Assembly (NCBI GenBank): GCA_002633005.1
Contig: NMRA01000482.1
Span: forward strand, 167,361 to 231,360
Reading direction: 5' to 3'
Source of the DNA: Phoronis australis
Taxonomy: Eukaryota > Phoronida > Phoronidae
Length of the DNA: 64,000 nucleotides
Under the pieces are notes generated by a model that saw nothing but the letters and a program-made list of their open reading frames with translations, was not told the origin of the DNA and did not search any database. Of this stretch, positions 47,960 through 59,639 are shown piece after piece. How positions within the stretch are numbered: position 1 is the stretch's first letter; every line of letters starts with the position of its first letter. The position numbers were made by a program, and so were the translations under genes.

Positions 47960-50086
47960 AGGAGAGGTAACTAGAACTAATGAATAGAAATTGCAAAATC
48001 CTCCAACTACAGGCCTTTGGCCGTAGGCTGCAGCAACAGACCTGCGAACGGGAGAAGGCCGGCTGCAACAACAGACCGGACTTGGGGGCTGAAACCAGAG
48101 ACCCAGAGTAGTGAGAGGGACTGAAAAACAAAGTGAGAGAAATGGGGAGCTGCAACAACAGACTCACCGAGAGTTGAGGAAGCCTGGGGAAGAGGAAAAG
48201 GCAGATATGCGAATTTAGTTTTTAGTGCGTCAGATTTTCAGCGCCCCATGCGCTAGATCACCGGTTTAGGGACGCCACGCCACGGCTGGCCGCTGATGTG
48301 GCGCGCTAATGCGAAAGCTACGTGACTTATAAGACTTGATGTGGAGACCTGCAAAGGAAACCACTTTAGTTAACATGGAGTTGAAGCAAGAACGTGTAAC
48401 CGGTGATCCACTGAGGTGTTGAAACAGGGGCCTGAAGAGGGCTGAAAAGTAGAAAAGTACAAGGTAAGGGCAGCTACCGGGCAATGGGGAGATCGAACGG
48501 ACGGAATCGTAAGTGAGACTGGTCCCGAGTTGTGCTTGAAAGTACGTACAGTGATGACCACAGAGTCGGGTGGGAAGGCAACGTCGCTGACCTGTATGAC
48601 GTGGGAGTAGAGCAAGGAGGTGACTGTGAATTCACCGACTCTGAGGAAGGCATGGAAGGGTAGGAGGAACATTGCATGTGCGAGAACCGAGTCGGCAAAA
48701 GAACGGAGTGCAGAAGGGCAGGCATCGAACAAGCGGCGAAGCGAAGCTGAAATAATGAGGAGCATGTGTTTGTCAGAAGAGAGGTGCAGATTGGAAGGGT
48801 CTTTGAGGATTTTTTATGAGAAAGGAGGAAGTGGGGTCAGAGAGGTTGTCGAGCTTATGGACAAAACTAATGACAGAGACATGGGACTGGATAGACCAGC
48901 TACTAAGACCAGATTCGAAAAGATGGGAGATGTAGTGGGCTAGGAAAGATGTATTAATGGGCAATGCGAGAGGATAATTGTTAGAGGAGAGGTGAAATTG
49001 TGCAAGGTTATGCAGGGTGCGGGTGTAGGACTGCAGAGTGGATGGGGCCAGGGAAGCCCGGAGCAGTTCGGTCATGCCGCCATGAGGTGTGGCACGATCG
49101 GTGTCGGATGAGGGCTGAGCCAAGAACCTAGGGAAAAGGCGACCTGAAAGTTGAAACGAGAAAGTGCATCAGCAACGACATTAGTGTAACCAGGGATATG
49201 TTTTGCCCGAAAATGAACGTTAAAGGTAAGAGCGGAGATGACCAGACGACGAACAAAGGACATAATAATAATACAGTTTGATGGTGTCTGAAGATGTCCT
49301 CTCGTCGAATAGGAACAGTGTTTTCCCATTGGAGCCTCGGAGGAAGACGGACAAAGCCGTAAAGTCTGTTCTAGTTTCCTTATCGAGATTGACGAAGTGG
49401 TCCGGTCTCGAAATACCAATGGTGAGGTTAATGAGGGGGCTCAGGAAGGCGCGACCGGGCACGATGACGGAGCAGGCAAAGTTAAGTAGACCAAATAGGT
49501 ATTGGAGATAGCAAAGAGTAACCTTCCGGTGCTTCTGGAAGTCGAGAAGGAGGTTGGAAGCTTTTTCCGCCTTGTCCTGTGGGCGAGAAGCAGTCAAGGT
49601 CGTACAGTCAAGATGGATGTCATAAATGGTGATGGAGGTGGTCGGCTGAGTCGTCTCGTCGTGGTTGATAGGGATGCCTAGGGAGTTGCAAAGTGATACG
49701 AGCATTTCGTCAAGGATGGGGGCCCGCGAAAAAGAAGTCATCGAGGTAGTGAGAAACGCCGGCGAAATTCAACTTAGTTTCCAGGATCCATTGAATCGCA
49801 GAACTGACCTTCTCGAAGATGTTGCATCTGGGGGCACAGCTAAATGACAGGCATCTGTCGTAGTAGAAGTTGTTAGCCCAGGATAGACCTACAAGGGGGT
49901 AGTTGTCAGGGTGCACCGTTACGATGCGAAAAGCGCCCTTGATGTCAGTCTTAGCCACGAGGGAGTGGCGCCCAAACCTTTGAACCAGTCGGATAGGAAC
50001 TGTGATGGATTGGTAGTGGACTTGAGAGAACTGATGGGGAATGAAGGAGTTAACTGAGTAAGAGTAACGAGATAGATATGAAAGCT
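47960..50086 (-). mobile_element. DIRS-like tyrosine-recombinase retrotransposon, decayed
   Basis: Minus strand order RT, RNase H, tyrosine recombinase, as in DIRS/PAT-type elements. RT: AKTDIKGAFRIVTVHPDNYP and catalytic YLDD (about 49726). RNase H end: NVVADALSRF. Recombinase: N-terminal SAM-like region (49123-48773), FHAFLRVGEFT with the first catalytic Arg (about 48655), and SYKSRSFRI plus GR-KSDA remnants to about 48190. Reading frame breaks occur in RNase H and at the recombinase end. The RT start is cut by repeat R at 50087. Confidence 0.88.
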
Positions 50087-50087
50087 T

Positions 50088-50225
50088 TAAATATGTCTAG
50101 TCAAGGCATTCCTCTCATTTTCTTTCATGAAATATTACAGAACCGAGATTTTTGTGCACAAAACACGAGTACACTTTTTATGCGTGGCCCCACACAACGT
50201 CACTTTGGCTTTCCTGAGAAAAAAG
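50088..50225 (+). repeat. Interspersed repeat family R, right end
   Basis: ctttaaatatgtctagtcaa and the following 130 bp match 63732-63870 and 34596-34690. Displaced from the left part at 45640 by the retroelement block. Confidence 0.65.
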
Positions 50226-50650
50226 CAAGGCAAGACACCTCTGTGACAGGTTGAAAGAACACCACACCTCAAAGAAAAGCAACATATATAGGCATTGTGT
50301 TAGCAACAATCACCAAGCCAATTCAGTTAGCATTATCTGCAGAGACCCTAATAAGGGGTTACTGTACATTAAAGAGTCATTGGCCATTCCAAACCAGCAC
50401 GCCACTGATTCTCTGAATAACATACAGAGCTCAGTGACACTGCAACTATGGTGATGACCAGTTACTGACTATATTCCCTGTAGCTCTCACTTCACTTTAT
50501 GGATGTTACCTGAGCTGAATGTTGGCACTTATTGTCCTAAATTGTTGTAAATATGATCCTGATGATGACTAATGAATAGACGAAACGTTGATTTAACATG
50601 AACTTTTTATTTTTGCGGCGATCGTCCAGATTTTTATCTTACTGTGGCTA
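50226..50650 (+). mobile_element. Penelope-like element 3' fragment (GIY-YIG nuclease end)
   Basis: DRLKEHHTSKKSNIYRHC, then SIICRDPNKGLLYIKESLAI and LN match the C-terminal half of GIY-YIG endonucleases of Penelope-like retroelements. The stop is at 50452-50454. It is followed at 50559 by the CTGATGATGACTA...GACGAAACG motif seen near the 3' end of such elements. Confidence 0.6.
50559..50586 (+). ncRNA. Possible hammerhead-ribozyme core remnant
   Basis: CTGATGA, a 5-bp stem (GACTA/TAGAC with one mismatch) with an ATGAA loop, then GAAAC. This is the conserved core order of hammerhead ribozymes, which are reported in Penelope-like elements. Helices I and III and the cleavage site were not established, so activity is not claimed. 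Confidence 0.3.
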
Positions 50651-50659
50651 AAAACTGAT

Positions 50660-52215
50660 TTAATTAATACAATACTTGTCGTGTACTTATGAACTTTATA
50701 CTGAAAGCAGTCTTTATCATCCTCACTTCTTTCACGTGACCTCTGACATAGTGGATTAAAATTTGATCATGCTTCCAACAAGTAACAGCTGATCACCTGG
50801 AACAGGATGCCTTTGCCCTCTGGAGGACTGGGAAGTAATTTGAATTTTCTTCTCTAGACTTCTCACAACTTGTCACACAATTATTCAACTACGTTCCACT
50901 GTGCCTCCCACTGCGCAGATGAAGTATCTTCTTACTGGTGGCTGGTTCCATGTAGTCAGCTCCCATTGCTACTTGAAAGTTTCCCATTTCTACACTTGTG
51001 TCAGTCATAACAAAATGCATACAGATAAGAAAATGATAACATTAGTCATCCATACCACTCCAAAAAGTGAAGTTATTGGGACACTGGTGGCTATACAACG
51101 TCCACGGAAATCTGACCACCAGTGGTTTTGCATTTGCCTGTTATTTACAGTGAATCTTTTACCTTGACGCTGTCCCCCGCTTTCAACGCCGTGCATCAAA
51201 ACCTCTTGAAGATTCCTCAAAAATAACGTTTTTTAAACACACTCCACTGCTAACTCACGGTAAGCATCTTTGATAACAGGACAATCACAAATAAAACCAA
51301 AAATAAATGATATTGTTCATTCAACACTGTAAGATTTGGAAAGGCACAAGCGGTAAGGGGGCAACCACGATTTATGAAGGAAAATGTTATGAAAATGATT
51401 CGTCGGCGGTGTTTTGTTTTGTTTTCTTAGCCGTGTGAATAAGATTACTGAGCTTTGTTAAACCAGTGAGATTTGAATTTCGACTCTCGCAAAAGGTGTC
51501 CAGCCAAAACTACAGCTGCTTGTCTTGTAAGTATCCTAATTCCATGACTACGAGCACTTTTCAGAAATAAAGTAGAATATCCTCGGTGCTTAGAAAATAC
51601 GAAATTTGATAAATGATACATTGATTTGCAGTTTGCGGGCAATCTAGTAGCAAATATTCACTTTTTGTTGACATTTGACGGCATTACTCATAGTGGTGAA
51701 ATGGCGTAACCACCAGTCACTTTCGACTTCAAATGACATGAAATCCGTTCGCGCCAGAGAATTGTTTTGTCTTATTTTGTAGAACTACGATAGCTCAACA
51801 CATTGGTTGGTACTAAAATGTTCTGAAACCTGTGCCAGCTGAGATATCGGGATACGAATTTAACCAATTTTGAATCACTAAAAGTACTCAGACAAAAAAT
51901 TATCAAAATCTTTTAAATTTTCATAAAAAAGTACTCGAAGGTCACACCTGATTAATAACACAGGTTCAATATTTCAACGTTACTTCAACTGCGTAACGTA
52001 ACTGTCGGAATTTTACTAAAACTTAACTGCCGCCAGGCTCAAAACTTGCCGGAAACAAATAGTATCCATGGAAACCAAAAGGGGATGTTTTAAAAAAATT
52101 AAAGGTGGTCTGGAGTCAGCGGGGCCAGTGTCATCACACAGACAAAATATAAAGAGAATCTGTGACATAGCGTTTATCACCCTCTGTCTGATCCATTGGC
52201 GAACATGCTCTTAAT
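50660..52215. other. No recognised gene
   Basis: Intergenic. ORFs of 65-90 codons here show no motif or splice support. Confidence 0.4.
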
Positions 52216-52513
52216 TGTAAACTAACCAGGATAATTTTGCTTCGTTGCATTAGTGTTATGGCCTAAAAAGTGATCAATCAATGACTATGTCAATACAGTT
52301 TAACATTAAAAAGCCACGATAGCCAGGACATAAAATAATCATGATAGAGAACGAAAACTACAGAGAGTGAAAACTAAATGAAAATGGCAACAATAAAGAA
52401 AAGTTCAAATCCTCACTAACCTGTAAAATCACCTTTTACCATTCATCTACTCGTTTAACGTCTACCTGGTTAGGTTCAAATACAGTTTCAAATAAATCAA
52501 ACCAATATAATCG

Positions 52514-52519
52514 TATAAA
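52514..52519 (+). promoter_or_regulatory. TATA box of defensin 2
   Basis: TATAAA at the same place relative to the conserved 5' exon as in copy 1. Confidence 0.55.
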
Positions 52520-52543
52520 TGCTTCCCAATTCTACGTAGACGT

Positions 52544-52615
52544 GTCAGTCTGCAGTTTCTGTCGAAATAAAAATTCAACTACAAAGTTTCTCTTTATTGA
52601 TTCGATCATCTAACG
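52544..52615 (+). other. Probable 5' UTR exon of defensin 2
   Basis: Ends at catctaacg/GTAAGTCA. The matching acceptor ATTACAG is at 52852-52858, two bases before the ATG. The 5' end is estimated. Confidence 0.5.
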
Positions 52616-52860
52616 GTAAGTCAATACAACTGTTTTAACTACAATTCAAATAGGACCTAATAAGGAATAACATCACAAACATCAGGGGTTTGGATAAATT
52701 GCAGGATCATCCACCACGAAATATGCGAATTATGCCATGTCATTTATTTGTTTCCACACTTGAATGAATTGCTTACAACTTTTCTATTTCTATTCTGAAA
52801 TGTGCTCAACATTATTACAAGCCTATTTATTGAAACTTCTATTCTACGTACATTACAGAT

Positions 52861-52948
52861 ATGAAGTCGACAATTTGCTTCTTCGTCGTAGTCCTCTTGC
52901 TGGGAACGCTGTTTTGCATTACCGAGAGCACTGAAAACTCCAAGAATG
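52861..52948 (+). CDS. Defensin 2, exon 1 (signal peptide)
   Basis: 29 codons plus 1 nt; donor G/GTATGT at the same codon as copy 1. Confidence 0.86.
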
Positions 52949-54842
52949 GTATGTCATGAATATGTGATATTGAAAACATTGAACATAAAAAGGAAGTCTG
53001 TATTATTTTCAACAGAAATGATAATTGTCTTTCGATTGAAAAGGAACTCCCAAAGCAGCGGTACTGTACTTTGTGTACATTGGATTTATGTACCGCCAAA
53101 TGTTAATAAATTTAAGGAAGCTCCATTCTGTAAGTGGGACAGCGTTTAGTATTTATTGAAAACAGACTAAAATAATGTTCGGTTTACTGAAATTAAAGCG
53201 GCTTTCTGCCAAAAACAAAATACAACATGCAACATTCAGGCCACTTGGCGCTTTAAAGTAGGTCTTGTTTTTTTGCCGCACTCAGTTTAGAAGCAGTGAT
53301 GTCTGAAATAGAATAGAACTGACAGTTTATTTCCTCAGACCACGTTCATGACACTTCGGGTCGTGTTTTGATCTGAAAGTTTATGAGCTTGGTAGGAGCA
53401 AAACGAAATAGCAGATTTTGCAAGCTCGGAAATCACGTATATTTTGATTAAGGAACAATTTTATAAGGGTGAGTGGTTTAAATCAACAAAACTTGTTTTT
53501 GGAAGAAAGCACAGGTTCAATGCCCCTTCAAGGGGGTTTGGTATAGTTTTCCAAAGAATCCGCAAATGAAACGTTGCTTTGAGCTAATTGAATAATTGAC
53601 AAAACTTATTTCACGTATCATGGAGATTTGATGTAATTTTGACAATTTAGATTTGTTTATGACTTCTTTTATTTTTTTAAATACTTTAATGTGGATTTGA
53701 CAGCTGTAAAACAATAATAGTTTTCCGCTACATACGTTTAAATAGAAGCGCCTGTGGTACAAAAACTGGAAATTTATATGAGTTACCCAAAAGCCACTTC
53801 AACCTAAGTTATTGATTGACATACTCCTGAATATGGAATGTTTTCGTTGCATGGCGTCAGGTTTACGCTACAGCGGCTTTGTAATTCTCCAGTTAATGAT
53901 TTTTTTACGTCGGCGTAATTAAACGATTTTTCTTGATTTTGACTATGTCGTATTTAAATTTTTCAATTAACTAATTTACACAAACAGTTGCAATCTTAAA
54001 ATCCACCCTGGCTCCGCTCTGGAGCTCCGTTGAGAATGAGAGACAATCGACACACCAACTTTTATGATCGAAACGAGTATTCGAACCTTTTAGTCTAATT
54101 ACAAACCAAAGTGTAGAGTTCATCTTATCAATCCAGGTTCCAGTATTACCATTTTCACCCATACCATACTTGAATCCCAGTGTAATTTAACAGCTGCTTC
54201 AATACACAAGCACTTAATTCTTACTTCCGGAATGCAGTATTAGAGCCTAAACTCATTACTAATGCGTTCTAAAAGATGGAAGCGTGAGGGACTATTGTTT
54301 TGGACTGTTCTTTTTTCCCTCACTTCACCGGCTAAGGAATACCACAAGTTTCAAAAATCGCCTAACAGAGCATTGAACCCATTCTCCTCGACTGATGATA
54401 CAGGGCGCAATGGTGATGTGATGCCGTATTTCAAACGCTTTACGCCATCATATTTCAGCCTTTGGAGGAATTCGTCGGAAACGAAACATCAACAAAGGTT
54501 CTTGTAGAAATTGGAGCGATTGCTTCTTCAAGTGCAGACGCTTGAATTACCGCAGTGGTAACTGCAACAGCGGGAAGTGCTTCTGCATCAGGTAAGCTCA
54601 AATCAACAGTGTCGTGTCGCTTATCCGTAGCACCTATTTTAACACATTGTTTAGTCAATGGATAAACCATATCAAGTAACCAAGTTCATAGTTATAAGTT
54701 TCAGTGTACTGAACGACTTGTTAGTACTCGCTCGACAGCCGAGCGTACATGTACATATTAACTTTCCAAATTAATACGATTTCATAATTGATAATTTTAA
54801 TATATTAATAAGTTAAATTTTAATTCCAGGTACAGAAAATAA
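52861..54842 (+). CDS. CS-alpha-beta defensin 2 (secreted antimicrobial peptide precursor)
   Basis: Three coding exons, 52861-52948, 54459-54591 and 54830-54842, 77 residues. Exon 1 encodes signal peptide MKSTICFFVVVLLLGTLF; exon 2 encodes GGIRRKR, a furin site, then a mature domain with the same C-x5-C-x3-C-x9-C-x4-C-x-C spacing; exon 3 adds a basic YRK tail and stop. The mature part is strongly cationic (many Arg/Lys), more so than in copy 1, consistent with membrane-active antimicrobial peptides. Phases agree (1, then 2) and all introns are GT-AG. Signal peptides are alike while the loop residues of the cysteine domains differ, as often found in diversifying defensin families. Confidence 0.86.
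54459..54591 (+). CDS. Defensin 2, exon 2 (furin site and cysteine domain)
   Basis: Acceptor ATTTCAG, donor ATCAG/GTAAGC in phase 2. Contains IRRKR and all six cysteines. GSCRNWS is identical in both paralogues. Confidence 0.88.
54830..54842 (+). CDS. Defensin 2, exon 3 (C-terminal tail)
   Basis: Acceptor ATTCCAG; completes Arg, then Tyr-Arg-Lys and TAA. Coding part is only 13 nt. Confidence 0.65.
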
Positions 54843-55794
54843 AGTTGGAGTAAAAGTAGATCCATAATTACGGAAATATTTCTTCTGGTTGTATAAGATC
54901 GCGATTTGGAGCTAAATAAACCATTCTGCACTTGTAGTTTTGATGAGCAGGCTAAACCCTTTTGATAAAATGGGCTCATGATCAAAGAGAGTCATACCTT
55001 GAACTACACGAAGCGTCACTGTGATTACGTCACATGGGACACTTAGATTCTTTATAGTGGGCGAAGTTACTCAGGGGAATTACATACAATACATGCATAA
55101 ATACAAACATGCACAGGTGTCGTATAACGTCTGTTACAAATTAAAGCACAACACAGACCGTCATTAAAAGGAAGTTTCCTCAGTAGGCTTGACCTAAATG
55201 ACAGATTTAATCAAACAAAATTGGTCTAAAATTGCCTTTTCGTTTTTGCTTCTGGTTTCTGTCATCGAATAAAACGATGACTCGTTATTGTCATCAATTT
55301 GATCTATGTTTGAATGCCAACAATCCTGTCTGAACATGGATGACAATCTGACACTCTCGTTACTTGTCCATGGCCTGATTTGGCATGACGATCGTTATTT
55401 TGGCGATAAATCGATTCCATGCAAACAGACCGCCGGCCTCTTAAATAATATGAGCTTACAACTTTTTCAAGAACTCGTTGAACCAACGAGCTGGATTTCC
55501 GAGAAATTTAATATTATATAGGACCTCAGAAAAATGTCTAAATCTCGGCTAGCTTCGAAACATCATATCTCAGAATTGGTCCCTTCATAGGAAATTTTGA
55601 ATACTACGATTAATGTTTTCCGAAACAATGAAACGAGTCATGTGTAATGTTCGACTTTTCATAGGGGGGCTATTAAAATGAGACTTTTATGATTTTCAAA
55701 AAACAAAAGTTAATTCATAAAATGAAAATAAACAGATAACTTAGAAAACGGCAGAGATTTCGTCTTGGACATTTATATTGTGCTAGATTAGGTC

Positions 55795-56590
55795 ATGATG
55801 CAATCCAGAAGAACACGCTCTGGTTATACCATGACCTCGCACATTTCCTGTTTTTTGTTGCACATCAAACTGAGGCGCGAACCGGGAAGTCGAGTTCAAA
55901 TACTTTTGCATATCACGAATCGAGATATAATAACACACTGGTACAAACACGTACGTTGTATAACCAATTTATCCTATACGCTCCACAGCGGATTCTTTAA
56001 AGAAGCGGGTTTACACAGATTGCTCCGCTTGTTTTGGTGTCTTTTGTCATCTTCTATCAATGATGATCGCAGATCGCGTGACACGTATACGTGCACGCAA
56101 AATTTTTATGAATGACTTTTGAAGCCTGCATGACACAGCAGTCAAGTTGTATTTTACACCAGTTACAGGCTTGGGATGCATATCTGCTATTTTCGGTATT
56201 TTAATCAGAGTTTGAGCTAAATCTAGTTCTAAATTAAAGTTTAGTTTATTTACATTTCGGACGATTTTTCTTGACTTCGTTGAGCAATATCTGTGCAGGA
56301 CACCCAGACGATGTGGCTGATGCACATTCAGACGCTTCTTAAAAATGCTCCTTGCGCGCAGTTCTTATCATTTTTAGGTAGAAAGTATTCCGAAATTTAT
56401 CGTAAAAATGACAAAAATACAGTGTTTACAGACGTTGCAGTTTTGCTTTTGGGCTCGACGTATTTTGATTGTTTTGAGAAAAAATTTAAAAATTGTTTCA
56501 TATTTGACGGTAAAGAACCTCAACTGCTGTAGTGCAATAGGTGACCAAAAGGAGGCATGCATTTGTAATGTATATTGCAACATTTCTAAG
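55795..56590. other. Non-matching part of duplication copy 2
   Basis: Open frames of 80-106 codons (55795-56115, 56408-56653) have no recognisable motif and no counterpart in copy 1. Probably inserted repeat. Confidence 0.3.
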
Positions 56591-56879
56591 GAACCTCTCA
56601 GGGTCTCATACTGTCGGAATGGCCCCTCGCTGTTTTACAGGGGCACTATATAACAGCTACCCGATGTTCAAAGCAAAAACGCCAAGAGAACATACACTAT
56701 GAATGCATGAATACTTAGTTTTCATCTAATGATGGATTTTCGTTCCAAACATCAGTCATTGCCAAAACATCGAAATCAAAAACACGACGCAGAAACGTAT
56801 CAAAAATGTGCAAAGTACAACTTGCAGAGACCCTTAAGGAAAAGTACAGATTACAAACACAATATGGGCAAGGTGGCAC

Positions 56880-57085
56880 TGAATAGATAGGCTGCAGCCG
56901 CGGCCAATTTGCACTGCCAAAATATTAAAATTTTGGGGTAGGCCAAGTTTGGGGAAATTTTGTAGGTGGGCATTGCATGTAGGCTCAGTGAATGTGGTTT
57001 GTTTGCATTTGTGAACATGCTGAGAATAAAAAAGAACACTTTCTCGGCTGTAGCTGCACTCTTCTTCAAGATGGCGGCCCCCGGT
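56880..57085 (-). repeat. Interspersed repeat family R, inverted fragment
   Basis: Reverse complement matches 62200-62400 (gccatcttgaagaagagtgc, agctacag, catgttcacaaat, aaacaaacca, ttcactagg/gagcct). Confidence 0.7.
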
Positions 57086-58300
57086 TGCAAATGCGCATTG
57101 CTGGGTAGCGACTGAGAAATTGGCTGCGATTTTAGGTAGCCCTCAAACAAGCCAGAATTGCCAAAAAACTAAATGATTGACAGTACTTTTGGGACACATT
57201 TTCGGAATCTGTAGGAAATTTGCTTTCAGAATCTATTGTTGGTTTTAGTCGTCCATCGGCAGGGAAGTGGTGTTTTGGGGGTGAAAGGTGCCGCTTTTGC
57301 ACTCTTTTGCCCCTATTTTTCTTAGTCTTGCTTGGATTTCAGTGGGATTGAAAGGGTCAAAAATACAAGAGACAATAAAGTTTCTGCGTTCATCTGCAGG
57401 CTTTTTATGTGAAATAACTGAAAACGTCATTCTTTGCATTCTGGGCCCGGTCTCTAATCTTTGTACTCGAAACGAACTCGAAACTATTTTTGGCAATTTC
57501 TCTGCTCCTTTTGTGCGAACTTAAGATAATTGGTTATCAGACTGTGCTCGAATACATTATAGTTTATGCATAGGAGTTTCTAGTTCAAGTTTGCCCTTGA
57601 CGTCCCCTATATTCGTGCTACAAACTCGAGTACAAACTCGAAATTTCGAACTCAAACTCATTGCTTTAATATTGGGTTTACAAACTGTGAACTAATGGCA
57701 ATAAGTTATCTACGTACGTTATTGTGTACTCGAGCATAGAATAATAGACACTTATCTTGAGTTCGACCAAAAGTAGAGTAGAAAATGCCAAACCTAATTT
57801 CGAGTTCCATTTCGAGTAAAAAGATTGGAGACCGGGCCCTGTTTTTGACAGAGGGAAGAAAAGGTGACAAATCAAGTGATGTTGCTTTTGCAGTGAGAAC
57901 TGTTTTGTGCCTCCTAAGCACACAATTTGAGGATGAGATCTTGTGCTGTGTTACTGCTGTTCATTCTCGATAGAGTTCTCGGGGGGGGGGGGNGGGGGGG
58001 GGGGTGATAAACTACCAGATTATGCGGGAAAGACACTAGGTCGCCAAATCAGAAATGAGATAGGGACCGTGCAATTATCGGGAAGACGAGAAGGCAGCTG
58101 GAATAAATGAAAGCCTGACGTGATAATCGCATGCGTCAAGACCCGTTCTTCTGAAAAGTGGAGTTCTATATGAGCATTCAACCTTTGCACGCTACATGCA
58201 CATGCAATGTCACAGTGAATAGAGCCTATTATATAATGCTAAACGAGAAACTCGGATTTGTTTGCGTCGCAAGGCAAAACGTTGCGTCCAGTGTGAATTT
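57086..58300. other. No recognised gene; contains a G run with one N
   Basis: Poly-G at 57981-58004 with N at 57993. The overlapping ORFs of about 80 codons on both strands (57245-57524, 57678-57973) show no motif. Confidence 0.4.
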
Positions 58301-58758
58301 TTATTTAGGGAAAGGATGATTGCAGTCTCGCAATCCATCTGCACACACGCCAAGTGTGCCAACCTTACAGGGCACTAGGAAGTAGATGGGTCCGTGTTGA
58401 TATGAAGAATGAGGTATATGGAGTTGTTGAGCAAAATTAAAGCTATGATGTCTGAACTGTCCTGTGTTGGGTTGCTGCTTGTCAAGACTCACATTCTCCA
58501 GCTCTGCGGTGACATCTTTTGTGGCCTTCACCATATCATTGTAATGTTCCCTTTCTTTCTGAACATTTTCTGGGTGTTCCATCTGGGAACCAACAAGTTC
58601 CATATCTTCCCCTTCAGAAAGATTGACGCTTCTTCGAATTTTGTCATTGTTGTTCTTACATAGCCAACACAAGTCGGACATTGGCCGGCCTACAACTACA
58701 AATGGCATATGGTTCTTCCAGATATTGAAAAACGATGATTTGCCTACAGCACGCTGAC
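58301..58758 (-). pseudogene. Exon 3 of the decayed uncharacterised gene
   Basis: Acceptor TATTTCAG, then open to the stop at 58301. Carries DLCWLCKNN (possible metal-binding cysteines) and HSFNFAQQ, where I recall Asp in place of the Asn in relatives. Confidence 0.6.
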
Positions 58759-59072
58759 CTGAAATAGAATGCATTTATAAATTACTAAATCGGACTGGAG
58801 AAAATAGACTAAAAAGCAACATAATTTGTCGTTCATGGTGAAAATGAAATCAATACAAAATACTTCTATCTTTAAAGAACAATTTTTGTAATTAAAAATG
58901 TATTTAAAAGCATAACTTTTACATCAGAAGCTAACTTTAAAATCATGTTTATGCTCTCTGGCAGTTTCTTTTTAAACTATAAAAATTCTAAACATAATGA
59001 AAATTTCATGTGACTGAAACCACCCTGTTCAAAATTTTACCATGAAGTGACTACAGACATGCCTCGTCTTAC

Positions 59073-59348
59073 AGGGATACTGTATCTCGGTAAGTTCTCC
59101 ACAGGCCAATTGTTGTGACTGAGGAAGGTAGAATTCGAACATTTGCTCGTTTAAGGCCTTCCAGGCAAAACCAATGCGTGATCCTCAGCAAAGTTTAAAA
59201 TGAACAGTAGGCCCACTGCCTTTTCAGTATCTTCTGGGGGAAATGGCTTTGGTGTTGTTCTTTCTTCCACCAGGTTTTTTTCTGTCTCGGGGTAACGACA
59301 TGTTGTCTGTAGTGCTTTAACAAAGCTGTCAATTTGTTTTGACTGGTG
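59073..59348 (-). pseudogene. Exon 2 of the decayed uncharacterised gene
   Basis: Acceptor ATTTCAG and donor CCCT/GTAAGA. Family motifs are spread over two frames, showing at least two indels. Confidence 0.55.
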
Positions 59349-59639
59349 CTGAAATATAAAAATTTTGCAATAGCGGAGTTGCATCCGAATCGATTTAACG
59401 ATTGCGCATGTCCGAAAATTAGGGTGCGCAAAGGCTATTGGGATTGATTAGGGTATATGGAATGGCCGATTGGTTTGCACGACGTGTGATTTGTGTGTAT
59501 TAAACTACGCTGCTTTACGTACACTTGTAATTCTGCTGCTATTCGCCCCAATAAGCGCCCATGTCCCAAAAAGTGCCCCAACGCGTTTTCAGACATTGCT
59601 AAAGTAAGCGCCCAGCACATGAACTACATGCGAAAAATG

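Larger units (their letters stand above)
52218..56700 (+). repeat. Segmental duplication, copy 2 (carries defensin 2)
   Basis: Colinear with 35130-45210 (aaactaaccaggataatttt at the left; tactgtcggaa, acagctacccgat and aagcaaaaa at the right). It lacks the LINE and the palindromic element, so it is closer to the ancestral state. Confidence 0.88.
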
